Below, in pieces: positions 24,320 to 34,822 of a stretch of DNA of 64,000 nt. The stretch spans positions 992,001 through 1,056,000 of the forward strand of contig JAJQJQ010000028.1 of assembly GCA_028622995.1 (NCBI GenBank), given 5' to 3'. Made by a program: the position numbers and the translations under genes. The DNA comes from Panagrolaimus kolymaensis (lineage: Eukaryota > Nematoda > Chromadorea > Rhabditida > Panagrolaimidae). The stretch's first letter is position 1; every line of letters starts with the position of its first letter. The notes beneath the pieces were generated by a model that did no database searches, had not been told where the DNA came from, and saw only the letters and a list, made by a program, of their open reading frames with translations.

Positions 24320-25807
24320 ATGGCTTCTAACTTAATATTTCAATGGAAAAATTTAACCATCGAAGAAATATATCATCCAACATTTCAATATTATTCTCGA
24401 TTGTTCACAGATATAATGTTTTTTATTTCAATTTTAATTTATATTTTTATAATTTATGTAATTATAAAAGCTTCAACAAAAGAAATGCAAATATTTAAAT
24501 TAATGCTTATTTGCCAAATTACTGGAAACTTGGCTATGGAATTATTACTTTGTTTAGTGAATCCAATTTTATTATGGCCTCTTCCGTTTATTGCATGTTA
24601 TTCACATTTTCCATTTACTTTTGAATCGATTTTAGCAACTATTGGAGTGCTTTATTTAATTACTTTCAATTCAGCCATAGCTATTGGAATTTCATTATTT
24701 TATCGAGTTTATGTTATTTTTGATACAAGTATTATAAAAGTGACGAAAAATTTTTTAATTAAAATTTTTATTTTGCATGTTTTTGTTACTCTGATTGCTG
24801 CATTAATTATTGAAAGTAAGTGAATATTCAAAAAGGCTCCGCCAAACAAAATATTTTTTATACCAAATAATTCAAAACTTTCGTGTAGATATGTTTTTTG
24901 GAACTTTACTTTGAAATCTGTTATTTGAAATATGAATAAATGTTTTTTTGCGACCGAAAAAAATTTGGTATTTTAAATTATTAAAATTTATTGATTTTTT
25001 GAAGAAAATTTGATAATCAAGAAAAAAAGATTTGAAATTAAATTTTTTATAAACTTTTCTTTTATTTTTAATAAAGCAAAAAAGTTTATGAAAGAAAACG
25101 CTTGCATTCGTATTCTCTTTTTTAAAAACCCACAACATAATTTTTTAGTTCCATGTTTATTTTTCTTGGCTCCATTAAGCTCCACGGCAAACACATACAA
25201 AAATATTATTCCCGTTATTGAAGAAATAAACTCTATTTTCCCATTAACTATAAATTTGGTTTCACAAAAAAATTCAAAAATGTTTCAAATTTGGGCTGCT
25301 TCTAGTGGTACAATTTGTTCATTTGGATTTATAATGCTTTTTGAAATGAATGCTTTATTTATTTATGGAATTATGAAAATTAAACATTCTATTTCTAAAC
25401 AAACTTTTTCTATGCAAAAAATGCTTTACAAGTAAGTTTTTTATTAAATTTTTTTATGAAACCGAAATTTTTTTTACAGAGCCCTAATCTACCAATTAGT
25501 TATTGTCGTATGCTTAAATTTAACCCCGATCGGTTTATTTGGAGTTATATTTATTTTACAATGGCAAAATGGAAGCTGGTATGCAAATTTTGCGCAACCC
25601 ATTATTTCCCTTAATCTCATATTTGATGCTGTAAGCATATTTTATTTTGTCAAACCATACAATAAATTTGTGATGAATTTATTTGGAAAAATGACAAACA
25701 AGAAGCCTATGGCTGTGGATACTATATTTTATAGTTACACCAAAAATGCAACTACAATTTATAGACAACAGCGAAGAGCAACATTTCGTAATATTTTTTC
25801 TACGTGA
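24320..25807 (+). CDS. Nematode seven-transmembrane chemoreceptor-like GPCR (copy 2)
   Basis: Duplicate of 12069-13556 with identical exons and helices. Both copies look intact. Confidence 0.82.
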
Positions 25808-26347
25808 TTTTAATGAACCACAAAAAGAGTTAGTTTTATTAATTCAAACTTTTTTTGTTAAATTTCTTCGAGGAAAGATTTATGAAAATTGAATTGTTAT
25901 TTCCTTTATTTTTGTTTTAATTTTAAAGTGCAGAAAATAAAAATAAAATTATTTATTGTTGATGCTCTAACAAAACATTTTTTTTCTTGACATTCTTTCT
26001 TAAGGAAAATATAAAATTCAAAACATAAAAAAAGTATAACCGATTTTTTCTTTATTTCAAAATGTGTTTAATGATATATTAAAAAATAATATATAAAAAG
26101 TTCCAAGGAATCATACTCAAAATGTTGTTCGTTTTTCTTTAGAATTTTAAAGATCTTCCATAAATAATAAGAGCATTAAATTTAATGGAAAGTTAAGGAA
26201 AAGACTTTATTTTCATAGCTTAACTTCTTTTCATAATATACGGAAAAAAATGCTATATAACTCCAAAAAAAAAATGTACAATATTTATTAAAATAGTTAT
26301 AATAAAATTTAATATAAAAAATAAAATCTTTTTTTCTCTCGATTGTC

Positions 26348-26772
26348 TTAATTAACATAAGGCCACATATTGGCTCGTTTAATAATGGGATGTTTTTCAA
26401 GATTAAAATCTGGAATTCCATTACGTTTAGCAAGAAAATGATGATGGTGATGATAATGTTCATCGCTGCTGCCGTAATGGCCATGATAATGATCGCCATG
26501 GTGGTCATCGTGGTAATCGTGATGATGATGGTCGTCGTCGTGATAATGGCCATGGTCATGATAATCATGATGGTGATGTTCATGGCTGTGGCTATGACTG
26601 TTACCAAAAAGTCCAAATAAAAATCGCTTTTCTCGATTTTCTTGGATCCAACTAAAAATAAATTAAAACTAAATATTTAATTTTTGCTTTTAATGAAATA
26701 GAAAACTTACGGTCCAGCAAAAGTTAAAGCCAAAATGCATCCAATAAAAATAAAAATAAATAACTGCCTCAT
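26348..26772 (-). CDS. Secreted His-rich protein with dibasic cleavage sites (copy 2)
   Basis: Duplicate of 14097-14521: signal peptide, His-rich block and two C-terminal KR sites unchanged. Confidence 0.8.
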
Positions 26773-28010
26773 TTTGTTGAAAGTAAAAATAAATGAAAGA
26801 ATTTTTGGTTTTCTTTAACCTTTTTAATTACTTTTTATATCTTTTCAAGGTAGGTTGTTGTTGACAATATAATTAATAGTTTGATTTACTTTCAAAATTA
26901 TTGATCATTTTATTTTTGATCAACAAAAACAATTAACTTTTCATTCTTCAACTTGGAAAAAGTTTTAATTATTTCTATGATTCAATAATACTTTTAAAAA
27001 ATATTTATTGCGATACTACAATAAAAAGGCTGTGCATTTCGTGGATAACTTTCCAAAAAATTAAATTAAAATTCCAATTGTTTTGTTGCTTAATTTGGGT
27101 TTTTTCATTATTTTTTCTATTTCTATCTTTTACATTTTTTTCTAACATTATGTTGTTTGTTTTTTGATAATAAAAAAAACAAAAGTGAAAAGAAAAAAAC
27201 AAGTTTAGTTTCGCTGATTAATAAATTAATAAATCAATAAATCAAATTTTTCTATGACTTTAAAACGAACAAAAAAGTATTTACAAAATTTTTCTTCAGG
27301 ACTTTAAAGATTCAATCAAGCTCCAAAGAAAAAAAATTCAATTTGTGTTAAAAAAAATTTTGGTAAAAAAAATTAATAGGTAATTTGCTTTTTGAACCAA
27401 GCAAGAAACACTAAAATCAAAGTGTGGAAGGTGCGTTCCCTCAAACAAAACAAAAACCAATTTTTTTTCTTCACCGAAAGCGACTTTATGCATACTTATT
27501 TCGGTCAAGAAAAAAAGACGACGAACAAAAAAAACGCATAAAATAACACAAAAATTTTGATATCTTTTAAAAATGAACATCATTTTTTGTATGTACCTAT
27601 TTTATTTATTTTAAATGACAAGGCTTACATGAGTTTTTGTTTTTTTAACATCGCTTTCATCAACACTTTTTTTGAAAAAGTCTTTGTTTAATTCTTAGAA
27701 ACACATTGCAACTTGGTCGGTCTTTCAAAAGTAGACTATTTTTCATTTTTTTTTGCAACTGTTTATTTTTTATATTTCAAAATTCTGCTTAGCTAAAACA
27801 CGAAAAAAATGTTGTAGTTAAAATTTATTTACAAAAAAGATAATTGCGGTAAAATTAAAAGAAAAATAAGTGCAAGAAAAAAATAAATATTTACAATAAA
27901 TGAATTTTTGTAGATTATATTTATACAATTATAAGCTCACCCATGAAAGTTAAAAGTTAAGAGTTAAAAAATAAAGTTTTTAGTACATATTTTTTTGTTG
28001 AGATCTAATT
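26773..28010. other. Intergenic AT-rich DNA, duplicate of 14522-15759
   Basis: No feature seen in either copy. Confidence 0.55.
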
Positions 28011-28926
28011 TTATAAAACCTTTCGATCATAGGTAGTTTTAGTTTCGGTGACACATTTGGCTTTGGGTTCAGCATGAATTTGAGCTCCAGCACATTGCAT
28101 TTCGGCTCCTGAAAAGAAACTTTATTTTTAGAAAATGTTTTTAGAAAAAAATAAGTTTTAAAATTTTACCTGCTGCAGCAATATGAGCTTCTCCCCGTTG
28201 TTGCTTATTTAAAGCTTCATTGGCTTTGATATTAGCTTTAGCGGCTTCTTGATTGGCTTTGGCTTGAGCTTTAGAAGCTTTATGAAAATCTTCTCGACTT
28301 TCTTCCAATAATTCATCTCCTTTATTTTCCAATCGAGCTGCGGCTCCAGCATATGTTTGTGGATGTGAAGAAGGAGCATCGGCCATTCGATTGGCTTCAA
28401 TCTTAACATCTTCCCAACCTTCTTTAACATTATTTTTTAATTCTCGGGCTCCTTCTTTGACATCATCTTTAAATTCGACTGCAGTATCTTTGATATTTTC
28501 TACACCCTTTTTAATTCCAGATTTAATATCAGCTAAGGCACCGGAATCGTTGTCTTCCTTGAATTTGGGATTTACTCCATAACCTTGTTGATTGGGATAA
28601 CGAGTTTGTTGTTCAACAATTTTGGATTTTCTTTCTACTTCTGGATTATAATCGCTGGTTTTTTTTGTGATTGTAAGGGGTTTTCCATTGGAAGGAACAT
28701 TAACTTGAGCTTCAGTAGCCTCAGATGCGGATTCAACATTTCCTGTTACTCGTTCGGCAACATAATTTACCCCATCACGAAGGGATTCAACTCCAGCTAA
28801 TACGGTATCTTTAAGGGATTCCAATATTCCACCTGCTTGAGCTTGTTGTTCGGTTGCAAGGGAATCAATTTCACCTGGAGCTTTTTGTTCGGTATGAACA
28901 ACAGTTTTTTGAGTTGTGGTATTCAT
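28011..28926 (-). CDS. LEA-like stress protein, full-length copy
   Basis: Two exons (28170-28926, 28011-28108) give ~284 residues. There is no signal peptide. The middle (~130-180) carries amphipathic Lys/Glu/Asp repeats such as IKSGIKKGVENIKDTAVEFK and DVKEGARELKNNVKEGWEDV, like group-3 LEA 11-mers. A long Ala/Lys/Gln-rich helix follows (KASKAQAKANQEAAKANIKA), then a short Cys-containing tail. The protein is very hydrophilic and low in aromatics. LEA-like proteins protect cells during drying or freezing and are common in nematodes; the assignment rests on composition and repeats, not on a signature motif. The right duplication breakpoint (28360) falls in exon 1, so only this copy retains the start (MNTTTQKTVV). 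Confidence 0.75.
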
Positions 28927-30383
28927 GTTTGATTATTGAATAATAATAAGAATTAAGAGCGTAAAGTTATAATATTTCTGAAAATTAAAAAAAATATCAA
29001 AACTGGGCCAAAAAAGCTATAAAAAATCACAAAAAAGCGGGTTTCAGAAAGAAACAGAGTAATTAAAATCATTCACGTTTTAAAAAATTTTTGTTACTAT
29101 ATTTTTTTCTAAAAAAAATTAAAAACTCCACGTTTAAAAAAAAGACTTTTAATCCATTTTTGGATTCTTTTATTTTTTCTAAGCTAAATCCAACTCAAAA
29201 AGAAAAAATATTGAAAGATATAAATTTTCTCGATTTCGTTGTTGCTTTTATACTCTTTCCTATCAACTTCGCCTTTGATCCTTTATTTTCTCTATGCATC
29301 TTTCGAAAGATTCAAAAAACAACGAAAAAAATTTTTTTCTTGTAAACAATAAACAAGCAAACAACATCAACAACACCAGCAGAGAGAGAAATTGTGAGAG
29401 TGCAAGAAAGAAGGGAAGAAAAAAACAGAAAAACAACAAACAAGCGGCGTCTCTCGCTGTCTCTCAGCCAGCCAGCTGCTGCACGCACGTTTTTTTTCTT
29501 GTTGTTGTTCCGTCTCCTATATTTTTTGTTTTGCTCGTTAAAATACAACGAGAAAAAAATTTATTTGTTTGAGTCATTCGTTTTTTTATTGTTGTGTATG
29601 TGTGTCAAAGAAAAAATTTAATGTTTCAAAAATCATATTTTATTTTTTTAACTAACTTTTTGACCGATTCATGGAGTCAAAAAAATCGTAAATAAATATA
29701 ATAAATAAATATTGTCACGTTTTATTAAAAAAAAGAGGGGAATAAACAAAAGAATTTTAGCGTTTTTTATTCTTTGTCAAAGTTTAAGAAAATTTCTAAG
29801 TATTTTTTCCTTCTTTTTTTCATTTTGATGTGATAGCTTTTTGAAAAGTGTTCTCTGTTCTAAGGGATCAATAAACATCATTGAAATTGTATAAAGTTGT
29901 TTAGTCTGATCAAAGCATAATAAAAAAAGAAGAAAGCATTCCAAAGTTCAAAAAACGATAAGAAAAACCATAAATAATTTGCGGACAATTATCAAAGTAC
30001 ATAGAATAAAAAAGGGAAGAATTATGAAATGGGACAAAGTCGAACTGCTATAAAATGTTTATTCAATGTGTCATAGTTGTTTATTTTATAAATTCTCGAA
30101 AATCTGTTTTCTTTTTTAATTTTTTAAAAAAGTCGCATTTTTTCTGGTTTTATTTTAGCAAGCCTAAAGTATTGATTTTGATAATAAATAGTCACAGTGC
30201 TACTGAAAAAACAAAATCTTCTTCATTTTTCCTTTGTAAACAACTTTAGCCGCCATTCTCTTCTAAAGAGGACCACAAGAAAAAATAAATCAAACAAAAA
30301 CAACTTTTTTTATTATATACAAAAGAGAACAACAAAAAGTGTACACAACTAAAAAAACAAATATGAAAATTTGGGGAAAAAAT
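28927..30383. other. Intergenic region, AT-rich with pyrimidine tracts
   Basis: Upstream of the LEA-like gene. Contains CT-rich stretches near 29450-29520 (including ctctcgctgtctctcagcc) but no coding exon or RNA that I can support. Confidence 0.5.
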
Positions 30384-30838
30384 TTAATTAACAGATTTTT
30401 TACAAATAAATGGAAGCTTCATGGTACAATCGGCATTAACAATAACGCTGTATTCAGTCCACACACAGCTTGTGCTCATTTTTATTGGATATCCGAGTTG
30501 TGAATACCATGGCAAATAATCTGTTGGTGTATTATCTGAATTTTTCCATGTTAAGCTTCCATCATCCGAGCGAACACGGGTCCAAAGTTGACACATCGCA
30601 AAAATTGAATAAGCTAAAAATTACCATATAATGATTTTAAAATTTTAAATTGTTTGAATAGAATAAATTATTTATATTGTAAGACATTGAGTTCAGCTAC
30701 ATATGTTAGGTGGTAAGATTTTTTTTACCTTCAAAAATGTGAGAAAATGAATGTGTATTTTAGGGATTCAAAATTTTACTGAAAGTACGATCACAGATTT
30801 TTGGATTGGCGCTAGCTATCTAATTACTCCAAATAAAT
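30384..30838. pseudogene. Rearranged C-type lectin fragments
   Basis: Two pieces of the lectin gene at 38948-39930 lie here in opposite orientations. On the minus strand, 30384-30613 matches the last exon (LWTRVRSDDGSLTWKNSDN… LPFICKK, stop retained), with intron and a few bases of exon 2 up to ~30700. On the plus strand, ~30705-30838 matches the end of exon 1, intron 1 and the start of exon 2 (GIQNFTESTITDFWIGAS, then NKC). A partial copy was therefore inverted internally and cannot encode a lectin. Confidence 0.8.
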
Positions 30839-31326
30839 GTCAAAAAGAAACACAAAAGGATTCCAAAGGTCTCTTCAAATTTTGATAAACACAACAATAC
30901 AATAATCACTTTTTATTAACAAAATAAATGATACCAAAACAAAACCAAAACTGGATAAATGGTGATCGGTAATAGAGCTTGTTAAGATAACTTGGCTTTA
31001 TCAATGTTTGTTGAATAATAATCAAATTCACGAGGTGATACTTGAAGGAAGTTTGTTTGATACAAGTAATAAGTGCATTTATCTCTTTCAAACAATCACG
31101 TTTTGATCCTGAAAAATGAAAGCAAATTAAAGAAAGTAAATCATACATTGTTGCATCTTTCGAACCGCTTTTTGCACTTTTCGTTGTTTTTCCAAGCTTT
31201 AGTAACACAATAATCGCGTTTAAAAGCAACTCGTAGGTTGTGACAAATAACGGCATACAAAAAATTGTGGGAATAACATTGTAAAAGGTGGTACTAATAA
31301 CTAAGTATAACTTACGTTGTACCGTG
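30839..31326 (-). other. Unassigned coding remnants
   Basis: Minus-strand frames here include Cys-rich pieces (RDYCVTKAWKNNEKCKKRFE) bounded by possible splice sites near 31131 and 31098, and a hydrophobic C-terminal stretch. I cannot build one consistent gene. They may be the last exons of the decayed gene to the right, or of another lost gene. Confidence 0.3.
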
Positions 31327-31355
31327 TCATTTTGGTATATCAAACAAGAAAGCAG

Positions 31356-31629
31356 TGTCATATATTGGTGCTTCCCTCAACTTCCTTCCTCTTCTCATTC
31401 AAACTTCGCGCTCCTCTTGATTGTCCTGTAACGAAACAGCCAGCAAGATGGCAGCCTATTTACATACTTGTATTTGCTTTACTTCTGTCTCACTTTTGTA
31501 GTCGTAGTTGTGTGTTACATTATTGTTGTGCTGGTTGTTGTTTTATCCTGAATAAAGATCAGATGCAACCAACTCCCAAGGACTATCTAACTAAACCTCG
31601 ACGACACCAATATCTGTCACCGCGTGACA
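31356..31629 (+). repeat. Left LTR
   Basis: 274 bp, TGTCATATATTGG…CGCGTGACA; contains AATAAA (in cctgaataaagatc), a plausible polyadenylation signal. Confidence 0.88.
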
Positions 31630-32632
31630 TGGAGGGCCTATCCACCCGTTCGATGCTATGGTAACTCTTGTGGGCCCGCAAAAGAAATCAATGCTGAATG
31701 GTGTGAACTATTTGAAGATGATGGTACTGGTGAAATCTTGGTAATGGTCGGATGTCTTTTCTCATCTCAATCGTGGAAATATGGATTGAATCGAACTCAA
31801 ACAACCTCTTGGAATATGAACTGCTTATGGAGAAGCCGACAATAAACGTGATGTGCTACTGGAAGATAAAAAACGAACATGGAAATGATCTTGAAAGAAT
31901 CTGTACTTGGTAAAGAACCTATGGAAAACTTGTGATTGAACGTGTGAAAATGAAACTTTGCTGCTTATGTAAAGAAAACTCTGTGAATTGTTAATGCTCT
32001 TTTGTGCTATGAAATGATAATGAATCTCGTCTCGTCGCAAGGATGATGGACTTGTTAACCTGTTTTTGGGTGCGCCGGGATGCGACGTCAATGGTCTTCG
32101 CTGCCCTGGTATGGTTTTATGGTTGATGGTGTTTTGAGCTTTTTGGTGTTTTTGATGGTTATGTGTTCGTGGTGCTTGGTATGAGGTGATTATATGGATT
32201 GCTCTTACTTTACTGGTATGATCTTGCCATGGTGTTCTTGTTATGTTCAACTATGGTGAAGATCTATGGCTCTTATGGAATGATCTTGATTTGTTTTGAT
32301 TGTATGCTTTAACGACACCAGTGCTCTTGTTGTGCTGAGCTATAGGTAGCCTTATGATGTCAGCTGATCGATATGATGATGGTGAACTTCGTATGGTACT
32401 TATGGCGAAGGAATATATCTTGGATGCAGACTTGATAAAACCCTGACAGCATTTATGCTTAATGTCTTGTACTGATGTCGATACCGATATGGAGAAAGAT
32501 GCTTTGGTCCAAAGAAATGTGTTATGAAAGAATATTCTATGATCCAGAAATGTGAATGGTTTCAACTTCGTGGTTTGGTCGTATGTATGCTCAACGAAAA
32601 TGTGAGGACACATTTTGGAGGCGGTGGCGGTA

Positions 32633-32906
32633 TGTCATATATTGGTGCTTCCCTCAACTTCCTTCCTCTTCTCATTCAAACTTCGCGCTCCTCTTGATTG
32701 TCCTGTAACGAAACAGCCAGCAAGATGGCAGCCTATTTACATACTTGTATTTGCTTTACTTCTGTCTCACTTTTGTAGTCGTAGTTGTGTGTTACATTAT
32801 TGTTGTGCTGGTTGTTGTTTTATCCTGAATAAAGATCAGATGCAACCAACTCCCAAGGACTATCTAACTAAACCTCGACGACACCAATATCTGTCACCGC
32901 GTGACA
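32633..32906 (+). repeat. Right LTR
   Basis: 274 bp, matching the left LTR throughout as far as I could compare. Confidence 0.88.
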
Positions 32907-33873
32907 GCAGGAATATGAGTTGAATCAGCAAATTTAAAGAAAGTCATTCTTTGATCCTTTGCATTTGATTTTACTTCGATTCTTGGATCCTTGACGAAGC
33001 TAATAGTCGATGCAAATTCAGCTGGAACATCATTTGTTGAATACATATATCGATGTTTTGAATCAGGTTGAAGAGGTGAAAGCTTTTGTCGTATAACATT
33101 GAATGGATTTCTTGATGCATCTTTACTTGATGAAAACAAAGCATGAAAACAAAAATGATCATGACAACAACCAGGATAATATCATCTAACACCAATATGC
33201 GATTGACCTTTGATGAATTCATGATTTTGATGTTTTTCAATAACATAACCAAACGGTGTATTTTGATTACATTCTTCGAAGATTTGCTTGAAAGTTTGAC
33301 TCTCCATAACCACGAAAATTTTGGCATCAATAACAACGGGTTTTGTAGATGCTGACAAGTTTACTTTAAATTCAGATCCGCCTAAAAAACCAAGGTTAAA
33401 GCAAAGTCATCAAATAAATTCGATAAGCATCCATAACAAAAGAATGACAACAATGTTCAATGATAGTTGAATAACAAGAATATAACAAGTTAAAGCGAAT
33501 AGCAAGGTTTGTAAAAAGTTACTCACCACATAAGCATGTTCCATCATTTTTACCAAATTCACATTCTATAAAATCATTTTCCCCATAGAATTGCAACATA
33601 TGCTAACAAGTAGCTGGATCACAACAAAGAGCAAATATAAGATTTGAAAACTCTTCAAGTTTTATTCCAACATCCAAAGAACCGAATGAATCCAATACAG
33701 CGACGCTAAAAATGAAATAAAATTAGTTGTTTCATGCTTTTTTGATCGAAGAAAAATGCAGCAAAAGCAATTTTTTTTTCTTCGTCGAAGTTTGTGTTTC
33801 TTGCACAAAGGAACAAAATGCAAAAATATGGCATTTTTCAAAGATAAAAAAAGGCGAACTTACTTTTGTCCAA

Positions 33874-34500
33874 CCCGACCTTACAAAGGACGAAGAAATC
33901 AGGTAAACGACTAAACCAATAACGAATCAGGTAAAGCGCGCCTAAAAAACAGGTCGTTCTCAGGTAAAAGATATTTTCAGGTAAAAATCATGGAAAGGAA
34001 GAATTCAGGTGTTAATCAGGTAGTAATCAGGTGGCATGTTTTTCTTTAGTTATCTATTGCTCAAAGCGCGCCCGCATACTGTTTATGTTTACCAAGATGC
34101 ATATATTCTTCTGTTTTAGGTTAACATCTAACAAATTTTCTATTGTTTGAAAAGGAATTATTAGCTTGAATTATAAAAAAATAGATTGTAAAATTTCATT
34201 CACCTCGAAGTGTTTGAAAAAAAAAATATTTTTGAACTTGTCCGCAAGGATTAAGTAAGAGCATCGTAAAAATGCAAATTTTTGGATTAGCTGTTTATTA
34301 TAAACACTATTAAAATAAAAATTAGAATAATTTATGGATAAAAAATTCTCATTTTTTGCCGCCAAATTTTTGCAGAATTCAGGTAAAGCGCATGAACTTT
34401 TCAGGTAAACTTCGAGTTCTCAGGTAACCTGTTTTCTGTTGGCTGCTGCATGTAGTTTACCTGAGAGCGACCTGATTTCTTCCCGCTTTGTAAGGTCGGG
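33874..34500. mobile_element. Terminal-inverted-repeat element with CAGGTAA repeats
   Basis: The ends are inverted copies of about 30 bp (CCCGACCTTACAAAG, 2-3 variable bases, GAAGAAATCAGGT). Inside both ends the motif CAGGTAA/CAGGT recurs about a dozen times, such as near 33900-34030 and 34380-34425, like subterminal transposase-binding sites. No transposase frame is present. Flanks share only AA, so the target-site class is unclear. It lies inside the decayed gene. Confidence 0.7.
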
Positions 34501-34822
34501 AAGTTGCTTAACAATATAAAAAATAAAATTGTTTATCTGCATCCACATTTTCATAAATATCCATAAAATCCATAATAATTTCTCCATCCACCAAAGTAAA
34601 AAATAATAACAAAACAACAAAAATGAAGAGAAGCGTCCAACTTTCATCAAAAATACCTAAAAATAAACGATGAATGAATGAAAATGAGTGCCTTTTTTTC
34701 TGTTTGGTTGGTAAACGACTTTTTTGAAAAATAAATCCTCAAAAAATCTTTGATGGTTCAAATTTATTTTGATTCAAATAATGTTGATAAAAAAAATACT
34801 TACCGAAGTTCCATATCCCGTT

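Larger units (their letters stand above)
16110..28360. repeat. 12,251-bp direct repeat, copy 2
   Basis: Head-to-tail copy that starts directly where copy 1 ends. At the junction the LEA-like exon (…catatgtttgt) is joined to atttggattg, the left edge of the unit. A single T is ambiguous between the two ends, so microhomology is at most 1 bp. Copy 2 ends at 28360, where the intact LEA-like gene continues. Confidence 0.95.
31356..32906 (+). mobile_element. Short non-autonomous LTR retrotransposon
   Basis: Two 274-bp direct repeats (31356-31629, 32633-32906) begin TGTCA and end TGACA. The element is flanked by the target duplication GCAG (31352-31355, 32907-32910). A primer-binding-like TGG directly follows the left LTR and a purine-rich ggaggcggtggcgg precedes the right LTR, which orients it plus. 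The ~1.0-kb interior shows no gag, protease, reverse transcriptase or integrase. The LTRs look identical, so insertion is recent. Mobilisation would need proteins from a related autonomous element. Confidence 0.85.
31327..34656 (-). pseudogene. Decayed single-pass membrane protein gene disrupted by two mobile elements
   Basis: Minus-strand exons can be followed from an acceptor at ~34657 (MKVGRFSSFLLFCYYF, signal-like) through NVAVLDSFGSLDVGIKLEEF, CEFGKNDGTCLCG and GSEFKVNLSASTKPVVIDAK to a hydrophobic stretch (DDIILVVVMIIFVFMLCF) and a tail (DASRNPFNVIRQKL… ADSTHIPAFLFDIPK). In-frame stops occur after DPATC and after SHIGVR, and the TM stretch lies one frame away from its flanks. A 627-bp element sits in one exon (33874-34500), and an LTR element in the last (31356-32906). 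The layout (signal, Cys-containing ectodomain, TM, short tail) suggests a surface protein. I recognise no domain with confidence. Confidence 0.55.

Noticed and set aside
30906..31361. Minus-strand frame with pieces resembling a phospholipase-A2-like cysteine pattern
   Set aside because: The cysteines fall in different frames and no HD-x-CY catalytic motif can be built with consistent splicing.
31317..31664. Open frames across 31317-31664 and 32615-32923
   Set aside because: They are the two LTRs read in the same frame; the match is explained by the direct repeat, not by coding.
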